The translations under genes and the position numbers were made by a program. 64,000 nt of DNA. Origin: Bugulina stolonifera (lineage: Eukaryota > Bryozoa > Gymnolaemata > Cheilostomatida > Bugulidae). How positions within the stretch are numbered: the stretch's first letter is position 1; each line of letters starts with the position of its first letter. The notes under the pieces are model-generated. The model was not told where the DNA came from. It searched no databases and was given only the letters and a program-made list of their open reading frames with translations. This document shows positions 33,432 through 45,347 of the stretch, in pieces. Location: NCBI GenBank assembly GCA_935421135.1, contig OW285197.1:1116001-1180000 (forward strand), read 5' to 3'.

Positions 33432-35905
33432 GTGAGTATAACGATGTCACTCAGACAGGCACAGTTAGGCCTATACCAATTAAATAATATCAATAATGTT
33501 CATAGACCACCTAATAATGACAATGCTTTGTCTTTCCCCTCATTATTAAATGAGGTTACCCAAAAGGTTTCTGAAGCCAACACCTTGATCATCTGCGGAA
33601 ACTTCAACATGCCTTTCATCGATTGGTCTAATTACACTCATAAGGGGAAAAAGGAACTCTACGACCCATTCTTAGAAAGTGTTCTGAACCTAGGTTTGCA
33701 ACAACATGTTTTTGAGCCCACCCATTTAAAAGGAAATGTGTTGGACTTGGTTTTCAGCGCAAAGGCTATTATAAACAACATTACAATTTTTCCACCTGAA
33801 ATCAGTGATCACTCATTAATTAACTTTTCTCTTTCACAGTCTACATACAATTCAGAAGACAATAATATACCTCCTAAAGTCGTATATCAGTATGCCAAGA
33901 CTGATTTAGTCCATGCAGGTCTTCTTTTTGAGACGTATAACAGATGCATAAGTAATGCAATTTTAGCAGGTGAAGACATTAATTCAGTTTACGACATTTT
34001 TACTTCAGGTATTTTTTATCTGCGGGATACATGTGTTCCAAGGAAAACTTATACAAAAAGCTCCGGTCCTGCCTGGCTTCACAAGAATTTGCAGAAACAG
34101 CTAGAAAAACAGAGGCGTCTATATATTAGGCTAATTATAAAAGAACACCCAGTGAATATAACAAAAAAAAAGTACATTGTATGCTCTTATTAGAAAAAAA
34201 ACAAGTTACAAATAAAATATGCTAAAAAACTCATCTTAATAAGACCATATACAAACCTCTGCTTTCAGGCAATTCCAAGACCTTTTTTAGTTACCTCAAA
34301 CGGTGTAAAAGCAACAACTCTGACATAATACCTGATTTAAAATACAACAATAGGACCTATTCTGATCCTGCAGCCAAAGCAGACTGTCTAAACAACTTTT
34401 TTGAATCAACATTTACCAAAGATGACAATTCACCATGTTCACCGATAAAAGTACCACAGGTGTGTGGGGATGATAGAGACAGGTTGGTAGTAGAGCCACA
34501 AAATGTACTGGACTTGCTCACAGCAATTGATCCTAGAAAGACATCAGGGCCCGATAACATTACTGGTAAGATGCTGAAGACTTTTTCTTCTATAATAGCG
34601 TACTCACTTACAAACATTTTTAATTTTTTCTTAGCCTCATCAACTATACCCAAGATATGGAAAATGGCACAAATAAAACCAATTTTTAAAAAGGGTGATA
34701 AACAATTACCGACAAACTATCGCCCGATTTCCCTGACATGCATCACTTGTAAGCTCCTGGAACGTCTTATATCTTCTTTCATGCATGTAACTCTAAAAGA
34801 GCATAATTTTTTCAATAAGGGCCAACATGGCTTTCTCTCCGGCAGATCCTGTGAGACTCAACTGGCCTATACTACTGGTCATATTGCATCACTGGTGGAT
34901 AATGGCTCTATAGTTGACACTATTATCCTTGATTTTTCTAAGGCATTCGACAAGGTCAACCATCGTAAATTACTCTCCAAGATAAGAAAGATAGGTATCT
35001 TTGATAATATAATAGTTTTGTGGCTTGCTAGTTTTTTACAGGATAGGAAGCAGTTTGTTATGATTGATGAGCACAAGTCTCAGACGAACAATGTGGTTTC
35101 GGGTGTCCCCCAGGGCTCCGTCCTAGGTCCTCTTCTTTTTCTAATATATGTTAACGATTTGCCAACAACAATTAGATCACATTGTCGCCTTTTTGCTGAC
35201 GATGTTCTTCTCTATAATACTTCAAACAATACTCATTTGCTTCAAATAGATCTAACCAGTTTAGAAAGATGGTCCCATCAATGGCAAATGGTGTTTAATG
35301 TAAATAAGCGTTTTTATTTACAAATAGGAAAGCAAGATAATCAATCAAAATATGTTTTAGAAGGCCAAACATTATCCAAAGTAATTTCACACACTTATCT
35401 TGGACTTCAACTACAACACAATCTTAAATGGAACTTGCACATAGAGAACATTGCAGCTAAGGCTACTCAAAGGTTAGCAATGCTAAGACGAGTATTAAGG
35501 CATGCTGACACTCCAACACGGCGAATTGCATATTTTTCCTTGGTAAGACCCGTCTTAGAATATGCCTCCTCTGTCTGGGATCCATACCTAAAAAGAGAAA
35601 TAAAACTCCTAGAAAAAATTTAGAATAGTGCCATTCGTTTTATTTTTAAAATCAGAGGAAGGGTGAGTTTTAGTCACATAAGGGAACAAACACTTTTATC
35701 ATCCCTCAAGGAACGAAGAAAGGGTGCCAGAATGAATCTTTTTTTCAAGTGCCTCTCGGAAGGCATTGAGCCTCCCTTTGATCATAATTATCAAAGTGGG
35801 CATAACACCAGGCAACATCCCAATACTTTTGTGCCATACATTCGCTCAAAATCTTTTTATTATTCATTCTGGCCGAAAACTATCCATGATGTGAGAGGAG
35901 ATTAA
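33432..35905 (+). mobile_element. CR1/Jockey-type LINE (copy 2), 3' two-thirds
   Basis: A different family from copy 1. It begins within the endonuclease at HRPPNNDNAL and runs to the ORF2 end at 35905, followed by an A-rich stretch around 35950. It carries FADD rather than YADD at the RT catalytic site. The missing 5' part corresponds to what is present, inverted, at 43011-44208. Confidence 0.85.
33480..35905 (+). pseudogene. LINE ORF2, copy 2, with one frameshift and one stop
   Basis: Endonuclease part: IICGNFNMPFIDW and EISDHSLINFSL. A shift near 34195 leads into the RT, with DPRKTSGPDNITGKML, PTNYRPISLTCITCKLLERL, GQHGFLSGRSCETQLAY, DFSKAFDKVNH, SGVPQGSVLGPLLFLIYVND and CRLFADDVLLYN. A single TAG at about 35621 interrupts before NSAIRFIFKIRG, after which the frame continues to 35905. 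The overall frame is well kept. Confidence 0.9.
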
Positions 35906-36094
35906 ATTAAAGAGCTGACAACAGTGTTAAGCAGATAGGTGTATAGATTGAGAAAAGAAAAAAAAAGAAAATATATATATATACACATTCATACATAAAT
36001 AATAACAAAAAAGCAAAACAAACATTACCTAAGCACAGTATTATCGTGTTCCACACTTTTACCTCATTCGAGGGTCTCAGTGGAAAAAAAAAAT

Positions 36095-36260
36095 AATTAA
36101 TAGGCCTAATATTATTAATTTATAATTATTATAATTAATAATATTATTAATTTATAATTATTATAATTAATAATATTATTAATTTATAATTATTATAATT
36201 AATTATATTAGGCCTATTAATTATTATTGGTATATTAATATTATTTAATTAATAATATAA
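36095..36260. repeat. AT-only palindromic tandem repeat
   Basis: ATTAATTTATAATTATTATA-type units of about 35 bp repeat three times. They are bracketed by inverted TAGGCCTAATATTA and TAATTATATTAGGCCTA. It can fold on itself along its whole length. Confidence 0.85.
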
Positions 36261-36852
36261 ATTTAAATTTACTTTCTGCTTCATTTTGACTTTGGTTTTA
36301 ATTTTCTAATGTAATGTAAAACCTGCTTAAACAAGTCAGCTAGTAAGTCAATAAATTCTGAGTAAAATGGTTTCCAGGTATTAGAGAGGGCAGTGTTTTT
36401 CCAGATTATACCAGGTATATTGAAGTCACTTGTCAAAATTATTTGATACTTGAGGTGCGTTTACATTACACCAACTCCGTTTTTTTGCCCAACTCTGTCA
36501 AAATTGGTGTAGTTTAAACACAAAAGTCAGTGTTGGAGATCCCTATTGTCCAGACGAAGTTGGAGCAACCCAACAGTGCTGGGTTACTCCTGAAGTGTTT
36601 CTAGTATTGGTCCTTTATTTATTTGGTGCTTACTTCAAATACTTTCCAAGTACGCAAGTTTATTTCATGATCAGAAAACGAAAAAAGAACAAAGAAGAGG
36701 GTTGTCAAACAAAACTAAACAAAAAGCCAATAAGATATCTCTTTACAAAATATCAAGGTCACAACCATGTCAAGGTTGCTTATCGTAAGTGGAACCAAAA
36801 ATTACCAAAAAACATCAATACATAACATTCTACCACACTATAATAAAACACA
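36261..36852. other. Unassigned interval
   Basis: No domain or repeat pair recognised. Confidence 0.4.
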
Positions 36853-37248
36853 TCAGCTAGTCATATCAAAATTTTTGTAGTGGGAGCTTGGGAATCGTCG
36901 TTCTATTCTCGGATGATCTCTGGGTTGACCTGTCGTGGCCGCTGGCACTATCTGTTCATGTGAAGTCGGACCAACCACCTCAGTTCCAGCAGCGGCACTG
37001 GGAACTGCGACCTCAGGTCTTGGTTGTCCTCTCGGCTCCATGCTGCCACCACTTTTGTCTACTGTAGGTTCTGGGGCTGTCGGTTCTTGTGTCTGTACAT
37101 CCACAACAGAAAAAGGTGTTATATCAAAACTTGTGCTACGTCCCTGGCCGGCACTTGGGCAGCCTTCATCTTCCATATTCCTCCCCATGAAATCTAAATC
37201 CCCGTCACCCATCCTCAACTGATCAATATGCCTTTTCCAAATAACCAA
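36853..37248 (-). pseudogene. Integrase C-terminal tail of Gypsy element 2
   Basis: VIWKRHIDQLRMGDGD continues the integrase C-terminal domain (the usual motif is W-R-R-H-x-D-Q-L). It is followed by a Pro/Ala/Thr-rich tail ending RIERRFPSSHYKNF. Confidence 0.7.
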
Positions 37249-37251
37249 CTG

Positions 37252-38012
37252 TCATCTCAACTCCACTTGAACATTATACGTCACAGGAGATAGTCTTTCT
37301 ACTACCACACCTCCCAACCAACCAGGTTTGCGGATATTGCGGTAATAACTATGGTTAAGAGTCCTTACAAACCTTTCAGCTTCCCGTTTGATGATGGATG
37401 GTATGGAGCAGGAAAAATGCTCTTTATGCCATTGTCCTTCAGAAACTCCTGAACCTCTTTGCTTGGAAAAGGTGGTCCATTGTCTGCCACAATCTCCCCA
37501 CACAGTACATTTCTCGAGAATACACTCATAGCTTCAACCTTTCTCTCAGCATTGGTTCCCCTTGGCATCATAATGGCTTCTGGCCATTTGGAGTGAGCAT
37601 CAATCATAACAAAGTAGTAATCAACATCATATTGTGCGAAGTCAATGTGCATACGTTTCCACGGCCTATCTGACCAAGCCCACGAGTTGTGTGTCAGCTG
37701 CGCTGGAGCTGGTTGGGCGTGTTGGCACTCTCCGCACTTCCTCACTAAATCCTCGATGTCTCTGTCCAGATTCGGCCACCAGAAATGAAGACGAGCTAAG
37801 GACTTGATTTTTACCATCCCTTGGTAACCTTCGTGTAACTCGTCCAGCAAAGTTTCCCTCAATTTGTTTGGGATGAGCACTCGGTTGCCCCACAATAGAC
37901 AGTTTTCTTCAACGGTTATCTCCAACTTCTTCTGGAGAAGACACTGCAACTCAGAGCTAACCTCCTCGGGCCAGCCGGTTCTGACGTAATGAAGAACTTG
38001 GCAACTGTGCAT
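37252..38012 (-). pseudogene. Integrase of Gypsy element 2
   Basis: The N-terminal zinc-binding HHCC-like part is HEGYQGMVKIKSLARLHFWW with CGECQ. The catalytic core has MHIDFAQYD and EIVADNGPPF. The Glu block is split by a frameshift: one frame ends HPSSNGKLKGL and the next continues REAERFVRTLNHSYY. The end GVVVERLSPVTYNVQVEL is the start of the C-terminal domain. Confidence 0.9.
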
Positions 38013-38228
38013 CCGTCATTGTTGCCTAAACGATCTGTGAAGAGGTGACAGGAAGACTCCTTACTGCTCTGAGATTACATCCTGTAGATTCCTGTGTCCA
38101 CTGTACTATAGCTGAGGACTCCTCCACTGTTGGTAGTGGCAGCCTCGGTAAAGCGTCAGCGCAGCAGTTCTTCTTACCCGGCTGGTGTTGCACCTCAAAG
38201 TTGTACATAGCCAGCTCTACAGCCCATT

Positions 38229-39468
38229 TTAGCACTCTTGATGCAGCAATACTGGGTAGGCCTTTTCTTGAACCAAGTATGTGGCACAATGGCTGATTAT
38301 CCGAGTACAGGGTGAACTTTCGTCCGTACAGGTAATAGTGGAACTCTTTGATCCCGTAGATAATGCTAGAGCTTCTCTATCGATCTTTGAATAGTTCCTT
38401 TCGGCCTCTGTAAGTGTCCTCGACGCAAAAGCTATTGGTCGTTCAGCCTTTCCCTGGCCATGTGTAATAACTGCTCCTAAACCTACAGGTGACGCGTTCA
38501 CAGCTAGGTATATCTCCTGGGTGGGATCATAGTGAGCAAGCACGGTATCTTCATTGAGTTGCTTCTTGATCTCTGCACATGCGTCAGCTCTGACAGCTGT
38601 CCACTTGTATCGAACCCCATCCGGCAGCAGTTTAGTGAGGGGTGATGCTTTAGTAGAGAGATTCTCAACAAACTTCCGGTATTGATTTACCAAACCCATG
38701 AATGACCTGAGCTCCATTTTATCTCGCGGAGCTCGGGCTTTTCTAATATCTTCCGTTGTACTTTTATCCTTCTGTACTCCATCTTTGGAGATGACATGGC
38801 CCAGGTAGTGAATGTTTGGCCTCAAAAACTCACACTCTGTAACTTTGTAACTTGAAACCATACTTCGCAAGCCTGGCCATTGCTTTAGAGAGGTTATCGG
38901 TGTGCTCAGCGTCATTCTTTCCAGTGACCACAATATCATCTAAGTAACACCCCCAGTTTAATCCTTCCAGTACCTTGTCTATAATGCTCTGGAACAGTGA
39001 AGGAGCAGCGGAAATTCCGTAAGAGCACCTGGTGTAGGTGTACAGGACGATATGCGTGTTGATCGCTACCAGAGATTGTGATTGTTCCTCGAGCTCCACC
39101 TGTTGGTATGCTTGCGAAAGATCCAGCTTACTGAACTTCTCTCCCCCGTTCATCTTCACCAACAGTTCCTCAATGCTGGGCATTGGGTGCTCAGGAATCT
39201 TCAGATGTTTGTTGATGGTCACAGGATAATCACCACAGATTCTTAATCCATCTGAAGCCTTTTTCACTGGCACAATCGGAGCAGCATAATCACTGTAATC
39301 AATCTTTTTCAAGATTACCATTGATACTAGGCGCTTAATTTCTTCTTCAATCTGCTCTCTCAGTGCGTAAGGCACCGTTCTAGGTTTGTGAAACTTTGGC
39401 CTTGCCTCCGGTTTCATCTCCAGCTTAGCCTTGATCCCTGCAACTTTCCCCAGTTGACCATCAAACAA
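38229..39468 (-). pseudogene. Reverse transcriptase and RNase H of Gypsy element 2
   Basis: RT at 38830-39468 has KFHKPRTVPYALREQIEEEI, FSKLDLSQAYQQVEL, YGISAAPSLFQSI and CYLDDIVVTG (YLDD intact). A frame change near 38850 leads to FLRPNIHYLGHVISKDG, LRSFMGLVNQYRKFVENLST and the RNase H part EIYLAVNASPVGLGAVI (usual first Asp is Asn), then RPIAFASRTLTEAERNYSKI. Confidence 0.9.
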
Positions 39469-40690
39469 GCTTGGAGTATTTCTGTAACAAACTGTCTGTT
39501 ACCTTGCCTTCTTTGAGAGATTTGAGAAAACCCCAGTCTAATGGAATCTCTGGTAACCAATTTCTACCAAATAACGCTGGTCCCTTTGATTCTGTAGCAT
39601 ACAAATGCAGATCGTAAGATTTCTCATGATATTTCACAGTCACTTTGCATTTACCATACACCTTGACCTTGTCCCCAGTCATTATGTACAGAGTCAAATT
39701 CGCTTGCTTTAACTCACCCAACTGGTATTTCTCATACTGTTTGAAAGATATAATAGAGAACGATGCACCGGTGTTGACCTCCATATTTAATGGTCTATCA
39801 TTTACATGCACCTGTACCATGAATTGCGGCACATTATTCTCATCATTTCCTAGTCTAACAATCCTCACTGCATGCAACTCTCCAATATCATCATCGTAGG
39901 AATCACTAGACTCACTGATCCCAGGTTCTACTTTTTGAACATGCTGTTTCCCACACTTGTGTTTTGGCCTCTTCTGACTTCCAACCTTGTCCGCCTTCTG
40001 AGGGCAATCCGCCTTTAAATGGCCTTCCTCACCACAGAGAAAACATGCCCGAGAGCCTTTCATGTTATGAGTAGACCTATCACCAGAATTGTTGGATTTG
40101 TAATACCTACTAGATACTTGAAGTTTGTGTAGGCCCACATCTCCTGTAATATCGTTCACGTGCTGTTTGGTCCTCTCAGCACTCTGTGCCTGGCTGAATG
40201 CTTTCTCCAGGGTCAAATTTTTCTCCCCTAACAATTTCTGCTGGGTGTCCCGGTTCTTCATACCTATGACGAACATTGCACAGCGCCTGCTCGCGGAATG
40301 TGCCAAAATCACGGGTTTCGGCTAGTTTGCGTAGTGAGTTTTAAAATGCAGCTGCCATTTCACCGGTGGTTTGTCTTTTGTTTAGAAATACATAACGTTC
40401 AGCTATTACTATTGGTTCTGGTGATAAATGATCTTTTACCTATTTTTGAAGCTCATCCAATAATTTATCTACTGGTTTAGCTTGGTGGCACAATGTTCTG
40501 ATTAGAGAATAGGATTTACTACCAACTCTAGACAAGAAAATAGCCCTACATTTAGTATTGTCTGGTTCCTTAGCCTTGTCCAACCCATTCACTATAAAAT
40601 ATTGGTCCAATCGCTTACACCACTCTGTACCAGTATTACTCTGGAAATCTGTGGGCTTGGCAACGAGCTAGAGCTGGAAGATGATAAAAT
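39461..40690 (-). pseudogene. Gag and protease of Gypsy element 2
   Basis: The gag capsid-like part is readable from about 40690 (WCKRLDQYFIVNGLDKAKEP) with two or three stops. The open part 39461-40312 has the zinc knuckle CFLCGEEGHLKADC. It then has the protease MEVNTGASFSIIS, where the catalytic Asp of D-T/S-G is Asn. LFGRNWLPEIPLDW ends the protease. If the Asn is real, the protease is inactive. Confidence 0.85.
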
Positions 40691-40805
40691 ATGTCACTTT
40701 TAAGACTCTGACTGGCTAGGATAGGAATGTGCTATAAAAAATTCACTTTTCAAAATAATGATTTATGAGTTGCATATCAATACGTGTACATAAATTGCCA
40801 TCTGG

Positions 40806-42485
40806 TTGGAATGTTGGAAGAAAACATACAATGAAAGGAAAGTTGTCATGTGGAGTTTGCTAGAGCGCAGCAAAACTGTACACCAAAGCGAAAACAGCGG
40901 ACGGTCCTGGAGTGTTAAATACAGCTTAATAATCGAAAATGGAAGCAAGGTCAAGGTATGCAAAGCATTTTTTCTAGCAACTCTAGGATATCCCAGAACA
41001 AACTCCATTATACAAGAATTGCTCAAGACGTCCCCAACAAAGATTTCTGCCCCACCAGATAAGCAAGGTAAAGCAACTCCACATCATACATTAACCACCC
41101 AGCAGCAGGAGTCTATTAAAGCTCACATCATGTCTTATAATCCCTGCATATCGCACTACCGGCGTGAACACGCCCCAAACTGACTGTATTCCTGCCCCAC
41201 CAGATAAGTGAGGTAAAGCAACTCCACATCATACGTTAACCATCCAGCAGCAGGAGTCTATTAAAGCTCACATCATGTCATATAATCCCTGCATATCGCA
41301 CTACCGGCGTGAACACGCCCCAAACTGACTGTATTTGCCGAATGAATTGATTGAAAAGGAAATGCACAAGGACTTCAACCACAAGCATAGAGACAGTCAA
41401 TGCAGTTATGAAACATACTCCCGGCAAGCTCGCCAACTCAACATTTCTTTTGTTAAGTTGGGGGAAGAGCAGTGCGAGCTTTGTTTGGAGTTAGGGATAG
41501 CTGTGCATGACATGGAGGACGGTGTATGCAAAGCAGACTGTGAAGTTTGCGAACGAAAAGCAGCTCACAGAAACAAATACACAATTGCACGGCAAAATTA
41601 CATCAAAGATGGCGAGGAAGTAAAAGGTGATACCATAGTTAGGAGTGTTGACCTGCAAAAAGTCATTATGCTCCCAAGATTGCCTGGGGTGAAGACAGTG
41701 TGCTTCACTAAACGAATGAGAGCATTTCACGAAACTTTTGTACCAGTAAATACCTATCTGTCGGTGGCAAAAAATATCTGCATTTTATGGCATGAGGGGC
41801 TAGCTGGACGTAGATGTGAAGAAATTACTTCCATATTCATGAAGGCTCTAAAGCTGGACAGAGACTACAAAAATGTAATTTATTACATGGATAATTGCTC
41901 AGCTCAAAACAAAAATTGGAGCCTAATAACAGCAATGGTTCAACTTGTAAACTCAGAGCGCTTGCAAGCTGAAACTAACTTTCAAGTACTTGGAGGCTGG
42001 GCATACCTTCATGTCGGCAGATAATGTGCATGCTGGAGTTGAGAGGGAAATGAAGACGATGAAAAACATATATGATTTTGGAGACTTCATACAATGTGTT
42101 GAAAATATTCCAAAGTCTACCATAGTTGTGCCAGCTAATGAGGGTTTCAAAATGTTCAAAGGAGAACGGAGTCAAGTGAAACTAAATCGAGATCGCCCCC
42201 TGCTAGCGGATTGTAGAGTGCTACAATTCAGACGCAACAGCATATCCGTTTAGGTGAAGAAAAGTTATGAAGAAGGTAACTTTGAAGAATTTGACCTCCT
42301 TAAGAAGAAAGCCAATCTCTCAAATGAGCCAGCTTCTATCAGGGAAGAGGCAAGGGGGGATTCCAAAATCAAAAAAGGATGACATAATTGCAAAACTGTG
42401 CCCTCTTATGCCTCAAAGCCGAAGGCAATTATGGGCTGACCTCCTCGTCTCCCAAGTTCTCGATCTCATCTCATCTGATGATTAG
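40806..42485 (+). pseudogene. DDE-type transposase-like protein, broken
   Basis: Segments in order are 40806-41183 (KVCKAFFLATLGYPRTNSII, QQESIKAHIMSYNPCISHY), 41335-42024 and 41990-42485. The middle frame has FVKLGEEQCELCLE, VIMLPRLPGVKTVCFTKRMR and YYMDNCSAQNKNWSLITAM. A shift near 41998 leads to EAGHTFMSADNVHAGVEREM. The Asp in MDNCSAQNKNW and the acidic residues of the GHTFMSAD block look like a DDE core. I recall this protein type as multi-copy in invertebrate genomes but cannot name the superfamily with confidence. A 145-bp duplication breaks the first part. Confidence 0.65.
41047..41335. repeat. 145-bp tandem duplication within the transposase-like gene
   Basis: Copies 41047-41191 and 41192-41335 are nearly identical, with five or so differences. 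Both end CCAAACTGACTGTATT. The duplication introduces a stop. Confidence 0.95.
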
Positions 42486-43010
42486 CTCATTATTTTAGCT
42501 TTGCGGATAAACTGGACTGGTCTTATCGTTATAAAACTGCATACATGTAATTGTACAATATGTTGTATGTATTCTGCAATGTATGAGTTGAAACGTCTTT
42601 AGAAGTTATGGAGGTATGATTTGAAAATAAAAGTAAATCAAAAAAACTTAGCTGCAAAGTCATTGAATTTTTTTTCTAGAAAAATATTGACCGCAAAAAT
42701 GTGAAGATTGCTACATTTTCAGTGATTTAGTGACAATACATTGTTATGTTAGGCATTAATGAATGAGTAACACAACAAATGTCTGACAAAACACAGTAAA
42801 TGCCTAATACATTGTGTTGTCAGACAATCATTTAAGAGAGTCACGCATTGAGATTGTCTGTCAAAACAATGTATCCATATCAATTTTTTAACACAACTTA
42901 ATTTCAACTCAGATCTTTGCCAGTGTAATAGAGCATAGAATTCTGGTCTGGCACCTATTTTCTGGTAAAATTTTGATACATTCTACACCCTCGGCTCGAT
43001 AAAAACGCGT

Positions 43011-44208
43011 TTATAGCTCTGCTGTAAAATTATGAAAAATGGAGATACACTGTTTTGCCAGACAAGGGCAGTATAATAAAAGGTGAGTTATTCGTACTAA
43101 GTTAACTTTGATTGCAATTGTTTCTGCATTAGATGATGGGTCTATGAGACTGTGCGGTATATGAGAGTCAATAGCAATTAGCACACCTCCACAATGTTCA
43201 TTTCTATCCTTTCTGTGTATTGTCTTCTGTTGTGGGGAAAAAAATTGAGTGTTATTGAAAAGTGGGTTCAAATGAGTTTCAGTAATACAAATAATATTGT
43301 AGTTAATGGCTAAAGCTTGTAACTCTACTACTTTTCCTTTAATAGACCTAGCATTGAAACTGAGTAAATTTAAATTACTTAGTATTGATTCACCTTGATT
43401 ATTTTGTTCTTGTAAATTTTGTACTGAGAGTCTGGATCGTCCATTCTTTTCTGTTCCAACTTCTGTCATAGTTGGAAATCCTTATTTTGCTCATCCTTCG
43501 TCAGGTCAAGACGAGCAAAGGTACTTAATAGTTTTGAGAGTTTTTTTTTAAATTTCCCACTGATCAGATTCAGAAAGTCGGATGGGTCTCGGTTTGTCCT
43601 CTTTTTTGGCTCCAAGTCTGACAGTATTAGACCCGGAAGCCTCAAAATTGAAACCACAGTCACGTAGTACATTGTTAACAGCAGTGATAGTTTGGTCAAT
43701 TAGGTATAGTAGTATTTTTGTTTTCCTGAATGCCAAACAAGATTATATTTTTAACTCTCTTATCACTAGTTTAGTCATTTCTGAGATGTTTAATTTGTTT
43801 TTCTTGTTCTTTCATATGTTTACTAATAGTGTTGCTAGTCTCAGTCCGTTTAGAAACAACCTCTGCATAGGTCTTGGCAGATGTAGATTCATTAATATCC
43901 ACCATGTTTTGAATCTTAGATTCCAGTGCTCTGACTCTAGAGTCAAAGGAACTGAACATGCGGTCACATTTTTCACAATCCCAGTGAATCCTTTGTTTTA
44001 TGGTGTCAGAGTCAATAGAGTCAAAGTCAACACACTTTAAGTGGAACCAGCAAAGGCATATTTCACACTCAATGGCAGTATCATGATCATTGGTAGTTTT
44101 AGTGCACTTTTCGCACTTGGCTTTGTCAATGCTTTTCTTAGCACTGCTAATTGCAGAATCGCTAATATTCTCAGCTCCGACATTTTTGTTAAGCATTTTT
44201 GGGGGCAT
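43011..44208 (-). pseudogene. LINE 5' half: ORF1 with PHD finger and start of ORF2
   Basis: ORF1 at 43771-44208 starts MPPKMLNKN. It has a PHD-type zinc finger (CEKCTK, then CEICLCWFHLKCVDF, then HWDCEKCD) followed by a coiled-coil-like ESKIQNMVDI region. 43466-43736 is the continuing ORF1 in broken frames. 43011-43469 is the start of an endonuclease, with LLSFNARSIKGK, CITETHLNP and RNEHCGGVLIAI, and breaks off after HLLLYC. The RT is absent. Missing 3' sequence is the reverse of ordinary LINE truncation. Confidence 0.8.
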
Positions 44209-44590
44209 GTCTGTAATTATATTTAATATTATTATTATAGCAGTTTGGGTCGGCTAGATACCCGCAAGCAGTTAAGCGGAGGACATGAAACTTCAACTGA
44301 TGCCACCACAAGTGTAGTTGTTGTAGGAAGCAGTTATTTTAATGTTTATTTATATTGATTCAACTTCCACAGATAACACATTAGCTTGTAGACCAACACC
44401 GTGAAGTCTGTAATGTAATTACAGAGCATGCAAATTACAGCAGAATGCATAGACAGTTGATTACAATATAATAATAGGAATATTGTAAATACAGCTCATA
44501 ATAATATTTGTCAGATAGCATAATGAAGGTAAAAATCCAAAGAGGTGTTACACACAAGAGCATCCATTATTATATAAAATGTGCTTATTA
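44209..44590. other. Unassigned interval, possibly LINE 5' UTR
   Basis: The first part may be the 5' UTR of the minus-strand LINE; nothing else was recognised. Confidence 0.3.
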
Positions 44591-45345
44591 AAGGTGGACT
44601 GTACTGAAAATTTCAGAATGTTTGTCACCAAGTTAACTATGTTAGTATTACTTGATATCTATACAAACATATCTAAACTGTTTTAGTAGTAGCGAATAGA
44701 TGCTAAACTGCAAAAAAGTAACCCCAAAATTTCCAAAATACCCATAGTGATGTCAGCGTTAGGAGTTATCTCCACCTAGTTTTATGTCAATTCTCAAAAC
44801 TTCTTCTTTGATTATCTCAACTCTGACACACTATATAGCTGAAATATTGAGTTGTCACAGCTGCTTTAGAAGAAATACAGTGTTCATTCAGTAAAACAGA
44901 TATTAGCAATTATAGTACTACATGGTGCAGGCTCAACACACCAGTCTAGTGCATTGACTTGTTATTCATGAGATAAACAAGTAGCCTATATTGACCAATC
45001 AAATTGCAAACTCAAAAGTCATTTGATAATTTTTCGCAACAGAGTGTACTTTTTATTGTCTAGGAATATTAACTAGGATTTGCTCTACATACCCATTTTT
45101 TCGTTTTGTGATATTCCTAGCACAACAAGGATAAAATCTCAATTAAAAATTTCTTTTTATAATAACACAATGGGTGGTCTGGCATTCACTCCCTGCAATG
45201 ATGTATTTCACTAGTTGTAGCAGAGCTGAGTACCATGATGACATCATAGAGCCCAGCTGGTATTGTGCTAACTAGTTCAGCTGCTACTAGGCTTTCTAAT
45301 GGTGTACTCAGCTTATAACCTCAAAATTTCAGTACAGTCCACCTT
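44591..45345. mobile_element. TA-flanked MITE, longer copy
   Basis: Ends AAGGTGGACTGTACTGAAA and its inverse form the terminal repeats. TA lies on both sides (44589-44590 and 45346-45347). The copy at 20204-20752 is the same family in the opposite orientation. No ORF is present. Confidence 0.85.
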
Positions 45346-45347
45346 TA

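Larger units (their letters stand above)
36853..40690 (-). mobile_element. Gypsy-type element 2 (gag-pol), LTRs not found
   Basis: On the minus strand gag, protease, RT, RNase H and integrase follow in the standard Gypsy order. I found no LTR pair or target duplication. Sequence similarity by eye is to the Mag/K02A2.6-like branch (FHKPRTVPYALREQ, RICGDYPVTINKHL). Frame breaks are few. Confidence 0.85.
40691..43010 (+). mobile_element. DDE-transposase-like element, borders unclear
   Basis: It contains the transposase-like gene at 40806-42485. Repeated motifs resembling TGTCTG(A/G)CAAAACA in both orientations lie at 42780-42880 and 43045-43065. Terminal inverted repeats could not be paired across the element. 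Confidence 0.45.
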
